Below are positions 21,085 to 34,318 of a stretch of 64,000 bases of DNA, in pieces. Each line of letters begins with the position of its first letter. Position 1 is the stretch's first letter. Origin of the DNA: Coccinella septempunctata (lineage: Eukaryota > Arthropoda > Insecta > Coleoptera > Coccinellidae); NCBI RefSeq assembly GCF_907165205.1, contig NC_058193.1:34175521-34239520 (forward strand). The letters run 5' to 3'. The notes under the pieces are model-generated. The model was not told the origin of the DNA and did no database searches. It saw only the letters and a program-made list of their open reading frames with translations. The position numbers and the translations under genes are program-made.

Positions 21085-23388
21085 CAGGGTTAGTCTTTGA
21101 CTTGTACAAATATTTCAACAGTAGATTTCTTGAGGTCGAAAGAAACACTTTTTTCCTTTACCATTCTTTCCGAATGGACTCGGTTTAAAATATACAGGAT
21201 GTTGAAAAACCATAAAAAAATGTTATTTTTAGTGCAAATAAATCAAAAATATTGAAATTGAATAGATTATATTAACGATTTCAAAAATAAATGATAATAT
21301 ATTGAAGTAGGAATCGAAATACTTACATCAAATGCTTGTACCAATCATTCGATAAACTCATTTTTAAGGCTTATTTATTTCAAATGAAAAAGTCACGAAT
21401 ATTCACAACACACTGATAATAATTGAAAAGGCACAGGGTTATTTGTTGAAATATACGCCTCGTCTGGAAAACACACAAAGCAAAATTGAAGAAGATTTAG
21501 AAAGTAGACGTTATATCGAGTTGAATGGTAGGGGTGAGGTATTTCAGGGAAACGTAATCATTATCTATCAAATTTTACCTGAGACTTCGAGAAAATTCTA
21601 GATAACTCTTCAAAGGGCTAATATTTCAGGAAATATCTATATTCTTGGATGACTATTGGTTTTTGCTATTTCAATTCCATCTCTGGTTTTGAATGCATGA
21701 AGCAAGTTTGAAGGGAAAAAAAATTACTAAACTGAATTGAAAGAAAAAATTCATCATAAAGAGCATCCTATATGATGAGAATAATGATTGAAATATTATA
21801 ACTTTCAAGAATATTAAATAAAAAAGATCGATCTTCACCTCAAGTTGCGATCACATTGAGTAGGAATAATTGTTTAAAAATATTGGAATTGTATAGATTT
21901 CAGCCATGCATTAAAAAAACGATAATGTATTGAAGTAGTCATCGAAATAGTTACAGCAAATCCTTGTACCAATCCTTCGATGAACTCATTTTCGAAGTTC
22001 ATTCAACTCGAATAAAAAAATCACGAATATTCACGAAACTGAAAAGGCAAAAGCATATTCGTAAGAATGTTTACCTTCTCTGAAAAGTACACGAAACAAA
22101 ACTGACGAAAAGTCTGTAGTAGGATATTATATGGAGTTGAATTGTATGAGTGGGGTTTGTCGAAGGAATGTTTTCATAATCTGTCACAAACGGTTTTATC
22201 GAATGAAACTAATTTCGGAATATAGTTTTTCATTTTTTTTATGAATCTTTTTGGAACACAAGATATCACCCACGTCTTCCAGTTTTCTCATTATGACCAA
22301 TACGTACTATAAAAATACCAAAAAGAAAAGAACTTTGTCTTGAAACAAAGTTGGACGTTATCTAATAAAAATTTGAAAATTTGTTTTGTGGAATAAAAGT
22401 ATTCTCCATAATTTTCTCGTATAATGCGCCGTTTTCGAGTAATTTGATGTTATAAAACTTTGGGTACTTTGGCAGAATGCAACTCTGTTCAAAATATCCA
22501 TACATGGATATTGAAAAGAAATTTATTGTCACAGTTCTTTTTTCTTCATCAAGTCAATTGTCGGGATAAGCGAACCAACAAAATTACGATAATGGCTCAA
22601 TTCAAATCGAAAAATTCTTTAGATGCACAAAATCGGCATTCACGCATAAGTGTTGCCGTACTAATTGAATTATTCGCCTGCCAGATATAATTAAACTGAT
22701 AGTGTTGCAATGCATGTAAAATAATTGGATTTCGACCACATACCTGCAAACTTGTTTCGAGACTGTATGGAGAAATGAGGTCTTTCCATACATTGGAAGG
22801 TTAATAAAAAACATGTACCAAGAAATGTTAACATATTCTAGAGAACTCGGCGGGTTCTGCCTAGTGAGGGGTTGAAAAAATGGTTGAAATATTAGTATGC
22901 TCTGAGACATAGCTAGTGTTGAAGTATGATATTTGTAAGGCTATATCAAAGGGGGTAGCTTACTAATTGTGGAATTTAGATGAATGATAGGGTTTTTTCA
23001 AAAGGGGGAAAATATCGTATTTATATATAAATGAAGTGGACGCTATCTGATAAATATTTGTACGTTTTGTAAAATAAAAGTATTCTTCATATTTTCTTGT
23101 ATATTAAGCCGTTTTCGAGTAATTTGATGTTCAAAAATTAAAAAGTATTTGTGAAATTTGAAAAATGGGTTGGCTGAATACAACTCTGTTTAAAAGATCC
23201 ACAGATGTGTAGTGTCACAGATGTAGCTAGTTATTCTGAAGATCCTTTCCAGGGGTTGCATTCATTATGAAAACTTAAAATGCCTATATTTTTTTTATCA
23301 GGACCGAAACGGAAAAAATGGTATGAGAAAAAAGTGTTTCTTTTGACCTCAAGAATCTACTATTGAAATATTTGTACGAGCATCCCTG
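21085..23388 (+). mobile_element. Long composite family B element
   Basis: B-type tips flank 2.3 kb: CAGGGTTAGTCTTTGAC at 21085 and TTTGTACGAGCATCCCTG ending at 23388, each beside TA. The interior is not simple. A ~340-bp segment at about 21232-21570 is repeated at about 21865-22190 (shared AAATATTG.AATTG.ATAGATT and TGTACCAATC.TTCGAT). The B body segment GTATAATGCGCCGTTTTCGAG occurs both at about 22330-22500 and, as a variant, at about 23020-23190. This may be two B copies fused, or a longer ancestor. No transposase-like frame was found. Confidence 0.7.
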
Positions 23389-25895
23389 TAGTCTGGGATG
23401 TTTTGATTGCCTTCTCGCTGTCATAGAATGTCTGCTTAATTTCCGCTATGTCAGTTTTCTGTTGTCTAAGAAAAAGCTCCTTAGCTGCCATCTGTACTCA
23501 AGCAAGGGCTGGTCGAAAAAAATTATATGAAAGACTATTTTCTGGTAAAGAATCGTTCTTTAAATTTTATCGTAATCATTCATTTAAACTCTGTATAACT
23601 AATAAACCACTTCGATAGAGCTTAACGATCGATCACTTATAATGGCGTTGTATTCCGGTAAACATCCTTGAGGTTAACCATAATCCAGTACCACATCAGC
23701 GTTTTCGAAGTCGCAATAAATTTGTAAAAGCCCGATGTTTGGCTGTGACGGGGCTCCTCGCTCTTGTAAATATCGATCGGTCGTTTCGCAATATCATTTT
23801 CAAGTACGCAGTTGAGTCATGGGTATATGAATGCGCTTTTGATACTCGAGAAAAAAAATCTAGGATGATCGCTCTGTCGAGCCCAGTGGTCTGGTAGTTG
23901 TTGTTCGTTGGGTAATACGGCTGCAAAACTGCCGGTTACTCATCCTGTGTCTATTTCTACGCCAGCTGAGAGAAAACACTCGAATTAAATATAAACATGA
24001 TTGATAACTTTATGAAAAGGATGATTTGTTCTGCGCCAACTTCGTTAGGCCATGAATGGCGACTTTGTTTACCGTACGAAGAAAAAATAGGATTTGTTGG
24101 CTGATTCGTATGGAAATTTGCTACGTTTCGCGATATTAGGATGAATAATGCTTAGTTTCGCGGAAAACTTATCTTTATGTTTATATTGGTTAGCTGTTCT
24201 CAATTGCCCTCATGAAATTACGTTTTGGATCATTGAGATTCCAAAGAAAATTTGTCCGTGATGTTGTTCCTTAAATTAAGGGCACGCTGTGTGAGATTTT
24301 CTTACGTCAAAAGAGCGCAATTTGACATATTAATCGACCTGTCCTGTCATATTCACGACGTAAAACGCAAACGACAAGAATCAAACGAAGATCAAAAGAC
24401 CATGCATCAGACGTAGGAGAGTAAACGTTTGATTTCAAGTAAATGAAAATTTGGTTGACAAGAATCGGCAATTTTCACAATTCTTCACAAAATTTCTGAA
24501 CTCTCCCATTTTTTATGGAGCAGTATAATAGTCCATTCAAGAATGATTGACATCCCAGTAGGCCTTGCTAATACCAACTTAAATTCGACTTTCCATAGAC
24601 ACCTGAGATGGCAGTCATTCTTGAATGCACTATACAGTGATGTATATTATGTATCCATTTAGGGATAAATTTTATAGCTGGAAAAAAGCTTTGATAGCAG
24701 GAGTTCATGTGAAAATTTTTTGCGAAATACCTACTATGGTGGTATTCTGCTTTCATCTGCTTTCAACTTTTCATAAGCTTACAGAAAATTTGCAATTCTT
24801 GACGTTCTTAATGATCTGCAGCTTTCAGGAATCCGTAACTATTTACGATAAGTAGTTAAAAAGTAACACTGAAGATAGTTACAGAAACATTTCCAGAATT
24901 ACATTATTTACGAACCGGACACTGACAGATCGATCGTACACTACAGATTTGTAACATACAGATGAAAAGCAGAATACAACCATTAGCTCTACTTTTAATT
25001 TAGTGAAGTTATAGAAATTCGAATTTAGTGTAATGTTATACGGAGGTGGAAGTTTGATGAAAGCTCAACATGTTTTTTTTTTTCAATTTTTATTTGGAAT
25101 ATTAGCTCTTTCAATAATTTCAGAATGATGAATGTTTTTTTGTTCGCGTTCGACCCTAAAGATTCTTCATTGGAAACAATAACCCAAAACTCGACAAGCA
25201 CCAATCAGCACCTTCCCTCCATTGTAAGCAATTCCGTAAGATCGACTTGCGTTACGTTCGTAGAAATCGCGCACAGATATACCGACGAAAATATACGACT
25301 CGCGAATGACAAGAACAATGCTTCGCACGTCGATACGTATTTTCTATTTTTCGGCTGATTTATTTTCGAGATCGTCTCTCTGGTGCTGCGGCACCTAAAT
25401 TTAGAGCCGCCTTCGTCTGGCCCGTGCTTGTGGCGTAATGCGATCAGACGATGTGTTCCTTCAGAACCTCGCCAACGTTGGGACGAACGTACAGTTTCGC
25501 CGTCCTATTAGACGGACGGTAATTATTTCGGCCTGCGAAACAGTTAATTAGCGAAGCAGCTCGTGGATGACGCGGGATATTATTCACGGGTTGTTAATCA
25601 ATTCGCGCTGTCGGCGTTTTTTTTTTAATGGGGGTTAAAAGAAGAAATGTTCTATGAAAAATTATTTCTACTCCAGGTGATCACTCGGTGTCTGTGGGTA
25701 GCGCAGGTTATCCTTGTCATTCACGATGATGAATGACATGGCAGAGTTATTAGGACGATGGGATAGAAGGAAGGGTAGGCGGCAGCGTATTCTTGACGAA
25801 GATTGTGATAATTTAGGCGGTATCTGATATCAGAGATCGTAGACGTCAGCTAGTAGCTGGGGAGTCGACGATGCCAAATCGGGATTTACTCGGTC
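23389..25895. other. Gene-free stretch, nothing recognised
   Basis: Unique sequence with short open frames lacking motifs, for example plus 25125-25358 and minus 23696-23926. It is CpG-richer at about 25370-25620. A small doublet of GGGCACAATAGACCTTA lies just beyond, at about 26050-26085. Confidence 0.5.
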
Positions 25896-27570
25896 GATTC
25901 TGAAGATTAGATGGTAGAAAGAAAAAAAGGTTCTATGATGTATGCACTTTCAGGGACGGGGAAAGCTTCTGCAAGAGAAAAAAGCAACGAAAAATCGTCA
26001 GGTGCACATACTCGAGCGTGTCAAATTAAGATATTTACGTATGATTATAATGGGCACAATAGACCTTAGGGCACAATAGACCTTAAGGTCGCGGTGAACT
26101 GTAACCCCTTCTCACTATGATAATAAATTGTTAATCTCACATTTTGCGTGGTGGACTGGTCGTACGAAAGAATTGGATAATGGTAAAAAAAAAATGTTTT
26201 TCCATCGTGTCAGATTTCTAGGATATGTTAATTGGAGCCAAAGGAAGCTACTTTTCAAGAAACTGACAATTCGTGACGCAAGGTCACAGCGTTCCTTTGA
26301 AAATGCAAAAAAAAATCGTTACTTGTACCTACATACTCAAGCGTGTTGTCACATTTTTAGATGGTTAATCTCGGTGTTGCAGACGTGTTGACCTATTGAT
26401 CTGACACTAAACAAGGGGGTTTCCTCAATCTGATAGTTCTAAGATGACAACAAGGCATTTTTTTTGAATATCTCCCTTCCTCTACCTTTAATTGTTTATT
26501 TATTCATTATGAAAGTCGTAGATAATAAAATTCTATACAACTTTTGTCTGAAGCAATTTTGCCTACTCTCAACCGTTTTCGAGTTAGAGGGCGATAAGAG
26601 CGAGGAGCTTAGTCACACATGCGAATAGTCAAGGTCAAGGTAGAAACCCAGTCTAATGTACATTCATCGCTATATATCTTGAAAACGTTCAAACGTAGAA
26701 AAAATTGCTTCGGACAAAATTTGTAGAAAATCTTAAACTCTACAACTTTTATAATGAATGCTTAAACAATTTGAAGCCCAGGAGAAGAGTTTCACAATTT
26801 CGTTACGCTTAAATTGTCAGATTGAGGAAATATATACTTTTCAACATGTGATTAACGACATACAGGGGGACAATTTGAAAACTTGACAGTCCAATTATGT
26901 CACGACAAGAATGATTTCGGATAAAATGCCGGAACAGGTCAATTTTTAAACGGAGAGCGATATATTTTGAGCAGAATTGTAAGCCGAAATATTCTCAATC
27001 CTAGGTGTAGGGGTTGTCACCTCTAAATTCTCAATAGGAAATAAAGGGTTAGCTATACCTCCCTATTTAGAATTTAGGGGTGATACACCTAGGTTTAAGG
27101 AAATTTCAGCTTCTAATTTTGCTCAAAATATGTCGCCCTTCCTTTAAAAATTGACCAGTTTCAATATTTCCCCTGAAAACACCCTTGTTGAGACATAATT
27201 GGCCTGGCAAGTTTTCAAATTGTCACTTCCTGTAACTACTTCAAGGACTCAATAAAAATTTGCAAACCATAGTATTCATGTAAAGGGACAAGTGATCTTT
27301 CAATTGTGGTAAATCTCACCTATTAAGAATTTAGGGGTGATAGCCCCTACACCTAGTGTTGACGAGATTTCGGCTTATAATTCTGCTCAAAATATGCCCC
27401 CCCTCCGTATAAAAATTGACCTGTTTCGGCATTGTCTATGAAAACATCCTTGTCGCGACATAATTGGCCTGGTTTTTAAAATGTCACCCTGTATAACTTA
27501 ATCTGACACTCTCGAGTGTGTTCTTTTTTTTTACTATTCTGAAAGGCTGTCCTAGACAATTTCCTCTATA
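25896..27570 (+). mobile_element. Family G element, copy 1, interrupted by a foldback
   Basis: Colinear with 59001-60141. Shared landmarks are GATTCTGAAGATTAGATGGT at the start, TTTGCGTGGTGG.., AACTTTTGTCTGAAGCAATTTT, TGTACATTCATCGC.ATATATCT and CTCCTAGACAATT near the end. A motif around CATACTC.AG.GTGTCAGATT occurs near the left end, near the middle and, inverted, near the right end, so the outer parts act as imperfect inverted repeats. A 629-bp foldback (26863-27491) is inserted near its right end. No transposase frame survives. Confidence 0.75.
26863..27491 (+). mobile_element. Foldback element nested in family G copy 1
   Basis: A segment of about 170 bp occurs three times: at about 26863-27035, inverted at about 27060-27232, and again in that inverted orientation at about 27325-27491. 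Landmarks are AATTTAGGGGTGATA and TGCTCAAAATATG. The tips are CAGGGGGACA and GTCACCCTG, with TA on each side. The matching uninterrupted sequence in G copy 2 (about 60025-60065, ACACATATATCTTAATCTGAC) shows the empty site and so fixes the boundaries. Confidence 0.85.
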
Positions 27571-28639
27571 GTCCAACGCTGCTGTAAGGGTAGATCTCAT
27601 AGCAACACTTCTTTCTCCTCAATCGTTGTGAGTTTGATATGAGAAATTCCTTTATTTCCTTCATAAATGTCACTTCGTTTGTTACCGTCACGAGATTGTA
27701 CAGGTTTGGTCCTCGATATTTTTTTTCTTCCCACTGATTGATCGCCCTCGTGTCCGTCGACGTCACGCATCGTCTAGAATTCCGCCCGTTTATAAATAAA
27801 TGCGATTTTTTTCGCCGGTTCGGTTCACAAATCATCGCAACTGGACGGATTCCAACGGCCGTGTTCCAATAACTTATTAGACGACATCTTTCAGAACTGT
27901 CGACCGGTCCGTTCCGACATATTTTCTTCTCGAGGAACATCTCTGCGTTGCGTCGTTATTAACTGTCGTGTGTATCTCGACTTGTATCTCGTGCGAGAAA
28001 TCGATTTGATCGTCGATAGATATCGTTGGTCTCTTACGCGTGGCAGATCGATAATGGGATGGTTATTAACTGTTCAATTAGTTTCGTATAAGATTGATTT
28101 CTTACGATTTGAGAAACAGATGGAAGACTACGCGAAAGCACAATATGTATAGTGGAATTGAATAGGTACACAATCTTTCTCTAACGCTAGGAAAACTTTT
28201 ACAAACGACTATAAATCGTATTTTTGTTTGGAGTGGCACTTAGTCAGAAAAGAAGTTCTAGCGTAGCTTCCAACGTGCCAAAAGCATTCCATCCATTGAG
28301 TTCAATTACAAGAACACAATGAATCTGAGACCTTTGGAAAAATCCTCAGTCCGTAAAAGGTAAATGCATCCCTTTTGCATAAAGGGGACAGACTGTTTCA
28401 CCCCAAGAGTTTATTATTACTCTCTGTTTTTTTCACGTTGATCTGATGAATCTCTAGTTACTAACTACTTACTGTGAAATTTGCATCATTGGTATATGGA
28501 AGAATAACAAATCTCCTACTTCAATGTTGCGTTAGCATCTTACCTGAAAAAAATAATAGTGTCAAATTCATGAATCTTTCATCATCATTTGGTTATCAAA
28601 ATAAAAATAAAATTGAATGAGTGAATAAAAGGTAAACCA
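27571..28639. other. Gene-free stretch, nothing recognised
   Basis: Unique sequence. Overlapping open frames (minus 27566-27940; plus 27970-28152) have no recognised motif. Confidence 0.5.
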
Positions 28640-29919
28640 CTTCGGGGATGTATTGATATCTAGAGTCTAGACCAGTTCCATGCATAAAAAAATATTGCGT
28701 TACCATAGCAACGAACAATAACTCATCAGAAGTGTCAGTGTGAAGTTTGAGGTAAGAAAAATAAACCAGAGTTACGCGATAAATTAAAAGAAAGAAGATG
28801 TCCACCGAAATTGTGAAAATCGAAAAATTGGAGTATCCAGCCATGATCAAGTACCTCAAGGGTTAAGAGGTAAGCAGATTTACGAAGATATGCATAATAC
28901 CCTTGGTGATAAATATCCTTCGTATGCGACCTTGAAATATTGGACTGCTAGCTTCAAAAGAGGTAAATTTTCCATTGAAGATGATGATCGATCGGGAAGG
29001 ACAGTTTATGTGTCAGTGCCCGAAAATATCGATGCAGTTCCTGACATGATTTTATCAGACCGTCGAATTGGGCTAAAACGGATATCTGAAGCACTGAATA
29101 TTTCATACGAACGCGTTCATCATATAGTTCACGTCAATTTGGACATGAGAAAAATTGCTGCAGAATGAATACCCAAATGTTTGAATGTTGACCAAAAGCG
29201 TGCAAGTGTAGAAGTATCGCGTTCGATCTGTGCTCGATTTGAAAACGATGTAGACTTCTTAAACCGAATTGTTACTATGGATGAGACTTGGGTACATTTC
29301 TACGATCCAGAAACAAAGCAACAATCGATGGAATGGCGATATTCTGGTTCTCCAAGACCTAAGATGTTTCGTGTCCAAAAATCTTCTAGAAAAGTCCTTG
29401 CTTCAGTTTTTTTGGATTACTATGTAGTAATCATGATTGATTTTTTGGATAAAGGTAGAACAATAACCAGAAATTACTATTCGACATTACTGACCACTCT
29501 GTGGAAAAAATTAAAGAGAAAAGACGCGAAAAGCTATCCAAAGGTGTTTTGTTTTTGCAGGACAACGCCCCTGCACACAAATCTCATGTTGCCATGCAAA
29601 AAATTCGTGGGTTTGAATTACTAGATACACCCCCCTTATTCACCAGATTTGGCTCCATCCGACAATCATCTCTTTCCTCAACTGAAAAAATGTTTAAAAG
29701 GTCGTAAATTTTTTCCAACGAGGAGGTAATAAAAGCTGTGGAGGTCTGGTTTGCAGAGCAAGAAGAAATATTTTTTTTTGAAAGGTCTAGAGACGTTGCA
29801 GGTTCGCTGTAATAAATGTATCCAATTAAGAAGAGAATATGTTGAGTAATAAAATATTTTCACATTGAAATTTTGTTTGGTTCTATAGTAGGCTAAGAAT
29901 TTTTCAATATATCCTCGTA
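28640..29919 (+). mobile_element. Full-length mariner transposon (about 1,280 bp)
   Basis: The length is typical of mariner. The left end reads about TTCGGGGATGTATTGATATC and the right end, inverted, TACGAGGATATATTGAAAAA, which are short imperfect terminal inverted repeats. A second copy's left end (44917, inverted) reads TACGAGGATGTATTGATATC and confirms the boundary. TA lies next to the right tip. Confidence 0.85.
28801..29840 (+). pseudogene. Broken mariner transposase (DD34D)
   Basis: The enzyme would cut and paste the surrounding element in the nucleus. Homology starts at the ATG at 28801. A frameshift follows near 28860, then an N-terminal helix-turn-helix region (frame from 28890), an in-frame TGA at 29166-29168 where the family has a Trp, and the catalytic core: MDETWVHFYDP with the first Asp, VLFLQDNAPAH with the second, and SPDLAPSD with the third, 34 residues after the second. 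More frameshifts lie near 29515, near 29630 (the C run) and in the T-rich runs near 29710. All three Asp codons remain, but in different frames. The C-terminal motif VIKAVEVWFAEQEE is recognisable. The copy cannot encode an active enzyme. Confidence 0.9.
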
Positions 29920-30904
29920 ATTCATATATCTTCTGTATTTACTATTTTGTATGAAGTGATGTTTATTTCAAATTGAGCAATTTTTCATATATAATTGAGG
30001 AGTTGGCTATGCACCTTCCACGATAGAAGTTAAATTTCCTTCAAATGGCAACCCTAATTTTTTCTGCTTAAACTGGATGGACCTTTTGTTGCTGAGGATA
30101 ATTTGGCCATTGATGCGAGAATCGCACATCTTAACGCCCTTCTCTGGAAAAACGAGCATCCATAATCTGAAATAAATTGCGCACTGTCCACATACATCAT
30201 CCCTCTGAATCTCCAGACACAGCTAACCCGGGGCGATAAATTGACGCCCAAAGGACGGTCTGGAAATTGCAATTTCGTCCATACGATAGGGTACAATCGA
30301 CGCCAAGGAGCGAGTGGGCCGCGATATATATGGCGTCCCTGAAAAAGCTAATCGTATGGCAGTTCAAAGGAAGATCGATAAACGTGCAGTTTATAAGTGG
30401 TGGGCAATTTGTCGGTAGACAAGCTCACAAACGGGCACGCCTGAGTTATGTGCTTGCACCGGCTATGAGATCCTATATGGAAGAATGGATAGAGGCAGTG
30501 TCTGCCTGATCGTCTAGAAATAGTTGCTGTGGGTTCATTAATAATTTTATATGGTATTTTTCACGTTAAATCTGTACGAAACGGCATTAAATCACGGTTT
30601 TTCGTATTTTTTTTTCAGTCGTTACGCATCGCGAATATTCATGAGTTATAAATAATAATTTTTGCACAACGGGTAATTCCTTGGACGATGCACGGTGCGC
30701 CTTGCCGAAGATGGATTGTCGGATTTATGCATAATGAGCGTGGTGTACCTACTATGGATTTGAGATGTCTCCATAACGCTCAAATACACATTTATCGGAG
30801 CAAAAATGAGTGGAACGATAATTATTTACAGAGTCAGTTTTTATTTATGAGTGACATGAAGAACAGATTCATAATTAATGAATTTATCTCAGACATTTTT
30901 CATA
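29920..30904. other. Gene-free stretch, nothing recognised
   Basis: Unique sequence; the 30050-30500 part is GC-richer, with open frames on both strands but no recognised motif. Confidence 0.5.
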
Positions 30905-31327
30905 TAGAAACATTTGTCTTAGTTTTCTCATTAGTACCGTTACGTACCATGAAAATACCAAAAATTCAAAGAACCCAACTCTTGAAACTCAGTTGGATGC
31001 TATCTAATGAATATTTGAACGTTTTGTGAGATAAAAGTATTCTTCATATTTTCTCGTATAATGCGTCGTTTTCGAGTAAGTGAAATCGTAGGTTTAGGAA
31101 TCCTCAGGAAAAGAAAACATCTGTTTTCGAGTAATTTCACGTTGACTGTGTAATTTGAAAAATTGGGTACTTTGGCTGAATACAACTCTGTTTAAAAGAT
31201 CCACACATGTGTAGTGTTACAGATTTAGCTAGTCATTCTGAAGGTAAAATGGTACAAAAAAAAGTGTTTTTTTTTTACCTCAAGCATCTACTGTTAAAAT
31301 ATTTGTACGAGTCGAAGGCTCACCCTG
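30905..31327 (+). mobile_element. 5'-truncated family B MITE
   Basis: Matches the right ~60 percent of the B reference: TTTTCTCATTA..TACGTACCA, AATTGGGTACTTTGGCTGAA, and the right terminal repeat ending AGGCTCACCCTG at 31327 followed by TA. It contains a small internal duplication of the GTTTTCGAGTAA motif (about 31068 and 31123). Confidence 0.8.
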
Positions 31328-34312
31328 TATAGAGCAAATATTTTCAATGGGCACTCTACGTCTACACGATCCAAGACACCCCTTTCTATATAATCCGAAA
31401 TACTCAAGTAACCTCCACACTTCATCAACTCAAAAACATTCATAATCATCCTCGAACATGGCCATCGCGTTTTCCCGAAACGGACCAACCGACGAAAAAG
31501 CGGTTCGATTATGTCTTCGGACGCGACCATCTACGTTAGTCGAGGCGAGGCAAAAAGGGTCGTCAATTTTTCCATCTGTCAGGTGACGGCGTACCTGTAC
31601 ACAATGAGCAATTAAAAAGAATTAATTACGGACGAATTTATGCGTCTGAGAACGGGAATTGGGTCGGGGGGGTCGTAAAGTGCGCGTTGTTGTATAATAA
31701 GGTCGTTAAGCCACGCAAAACTCGGCGCGGGCGAGGAATGCCCTTCGTGAGATCTCCGACAAGTGGGCCATCCAACAAAAGTCTCGAACACACAGAGTGC
31801 GACACCTCCTATTGGCAAAGCTGTGAAAAAAACTTTCGTTCACAACCTAAATTCTATCATTTCATGAAAGTAATTGATATTTTCCGTCCTCATCTCAAAC
31901 TTCGCACTAAAAACCAAGAAAAACTCGGAAAATATTTTTCGTCATTCTTGCACTTCCACTGGCAACGCTGTACCATGTAACTATGGAGATAACTGAGGAA
32001 AGTGACGCTTAGAGAGAGGCCCCTCACTCCATTGGCCAACGCTATTCATGACAATTGACGACGTTGCCAAATAGCAAACAAGAATTTCTTTCACACTTCG
32101 GAAAAAGTGGCGATGATGCCCCCATGAATGGTAATTATTGATTTCTTAACATATGGGTCGCTCTTGATATCATATCAATTTGTAATGATATAGGTTCTCC
32201 ACGAACATAGTCTTCATCAATGAAAGAACGTTTTTCCAAAGAAACATTAATCTAAAATCGATAGAAAACCACAGCAAATCACACTTAGAATGCACTGACA
32301 ATATGCAACACTCTAAATAACCTTTGAGTATTGAGAACAGACAAAGAGTCCAACAATCCTTTACAGGAAACTTTCCTCCCGCAACTACCAAGATCATTTG
32401 TATCGCACGGATGTAAATCCGATTTTCACCGACGAAAACAAAATTCATCACCGCCATCGAATTGGAAAACAGACACAGAGAGATGAGTTAATGTCATCTG
32501 ATTTCGATCAATTTGTCACCGGCTCTCTGGGTAAGTTACGCGAGGCACTTTCTAACATTTCTAATTCGCATTTGCGGGAAAGTGACCGTTAATTGTCAAT
32601 GGTTTGTACGCTGTCATCGCATTACTGCAAATTATGATGATTTACCGTTTTATGCGACGCTTCTCTACTTTCGGTTCACACAGTTAGAAAACGAGAATCA
32701 CAAAATTATTCTCACTAATTAACAGTAAAAGTTCATATTGGAAATGTTCGCTCGAGCAATGAACGCTTATTACTTGAAATTTTATGAAAGCGGCCGAGAG
32801 AAGATTAGAGGATCCTGCTGACGAAATCTGGTCGCGGTAGACGAACAAACTTTTTCTTTCGGCAACAAGACACTTGAAATTTCTCTTCAGTACCATGAGG
32901 ATGCTTGAAAATTTTGTCACCTTTTTCTTCCAATGAAACTGGCCTAAAATTTCGTATATTTTTAGCAGCTGGTCGAACAGATTTTCTCACAAGTTTACCT
33001 ACGTAGCCCAAGGTGACACTCCCATCCTTGACAGCCTATCCCCAAAGCACTCTCACTTATTAAACCCCAGGAAATGGGGAAACAAGAACCGGATTTCTCT
33101 GGCCTAATGAAAATTGGATTTTCCCGTTCTCTAGGCTACAAATTACGCCATCTACATGAGCCTACGAAATCGATACCACTTATGTATATACGCGCCGAGC
33201 CCCAGTTTGAAGATGCCATTACCCAAAGGGTTGGCTGGTAAGTGATCACGTGACGGCTGAGTAAGGGTAAAACCTGAAGATTAATTTCTAGTTTTGGTCG
33301 CATGCAAATACGTCTTGTTGTTAAGGCAAAGCGTTGGATGATAAGGTCGCGTGGAAAACGATTTTTTTATCGGCGACAACTTGGTTTTGGATCTTGTGGA
33401 AGGTTTAGTTGAATGGGGAAATTGTTGATTGCTAACACGCAATGTTTTCGCATATAAGAAGAAGTGGAACGTTGGAATGAGATGAGAATAAACGTCTTTC
33501 AGTGGATCGTGATATTCTGAAATAGACAGGTTGTGGCATTTGGTAAAATGCCTCTTACCCTCCGCGATTTTTTGCTAACAGTTTACGTCTGCATTAAAAG
33601 AAATTTAATATTTTTGAACGTTCGTTATGTGTCACTTTTATCAACAGAATGAACAACCTATTAACGAGGGAGACTATCTATTCGCCATATCAAAGAATAC
33701 CCACATCACCATGTTACATGTCCAAAATCTCGACTTCATGTTCAGATAGCCGTAAAATCGTTCTGAACAACACCCAGATTGATTAATGTATCGTGGACTT
33801 TGTGTACAAGAGTAAACCAAGTGAAAACTTCCGTAAAACGGTATGAGTGAGATGTCATAAAACAGAAACGCATCTGAACGATTGTCTCTAGTTCTGGTTC
33901 GTCTACACTATGCTCTTTTATAGACGGTCACGCTCGTAGATGCCAGTTTTTCAACTTATCCGTTCTTTGAGCGGTGTTTTAGATAGCAGAATGATTGCGA
34001 AACGAAAAAAAATCATCAATTTCCGAATGAGTCGTTGAGCTGCGTGACTTTTTTCAATATGAATACGTAAACATCTTTAAAATACTCGAGGAGCGATTCC
34101 TTGTTAAAAAAATAGTGCGCGTATTTCATTTAATTTTTTTCTGAGTAGCTTCTACTTGCCTCTACAGATGGCACCTAGAAAGCAATTTTAAATTTTTTTT
34201 TTTAGAAACCAGAAAACTGACGGAACATTCCACGGAAGCGAGAAGACTATGCAAATTCAAGCTCTCGAATAATTCTCATTCTTGCAAATATGAAGGAACA
34301 CCATCAAACCTT
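31328..34312. other. Long gene-free stretch
   Basis: About 3 kb with no recognised gene, repeat pair or RNA. Open frames here (minus 31294-31530; plus 31687-31980; minus 32170-32457; overlapping sets at 32398-33011) lack motifs and mostly overlap each other on opposite strands. Confidence 0.5.
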
Positions 34313-34318
34313 TTTATT
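34313..34318 (-). terminator. Possible distal poly(A) signal of the translocase gene
   Basis: AATAAA on the minus strand, about 520 nt after the stop codon. A nearer alternative is ATTAAA at 34684-34689 (minus strand), about 150 nt after the stop. The sequence cannot decide between them. Confidence 0.35.
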
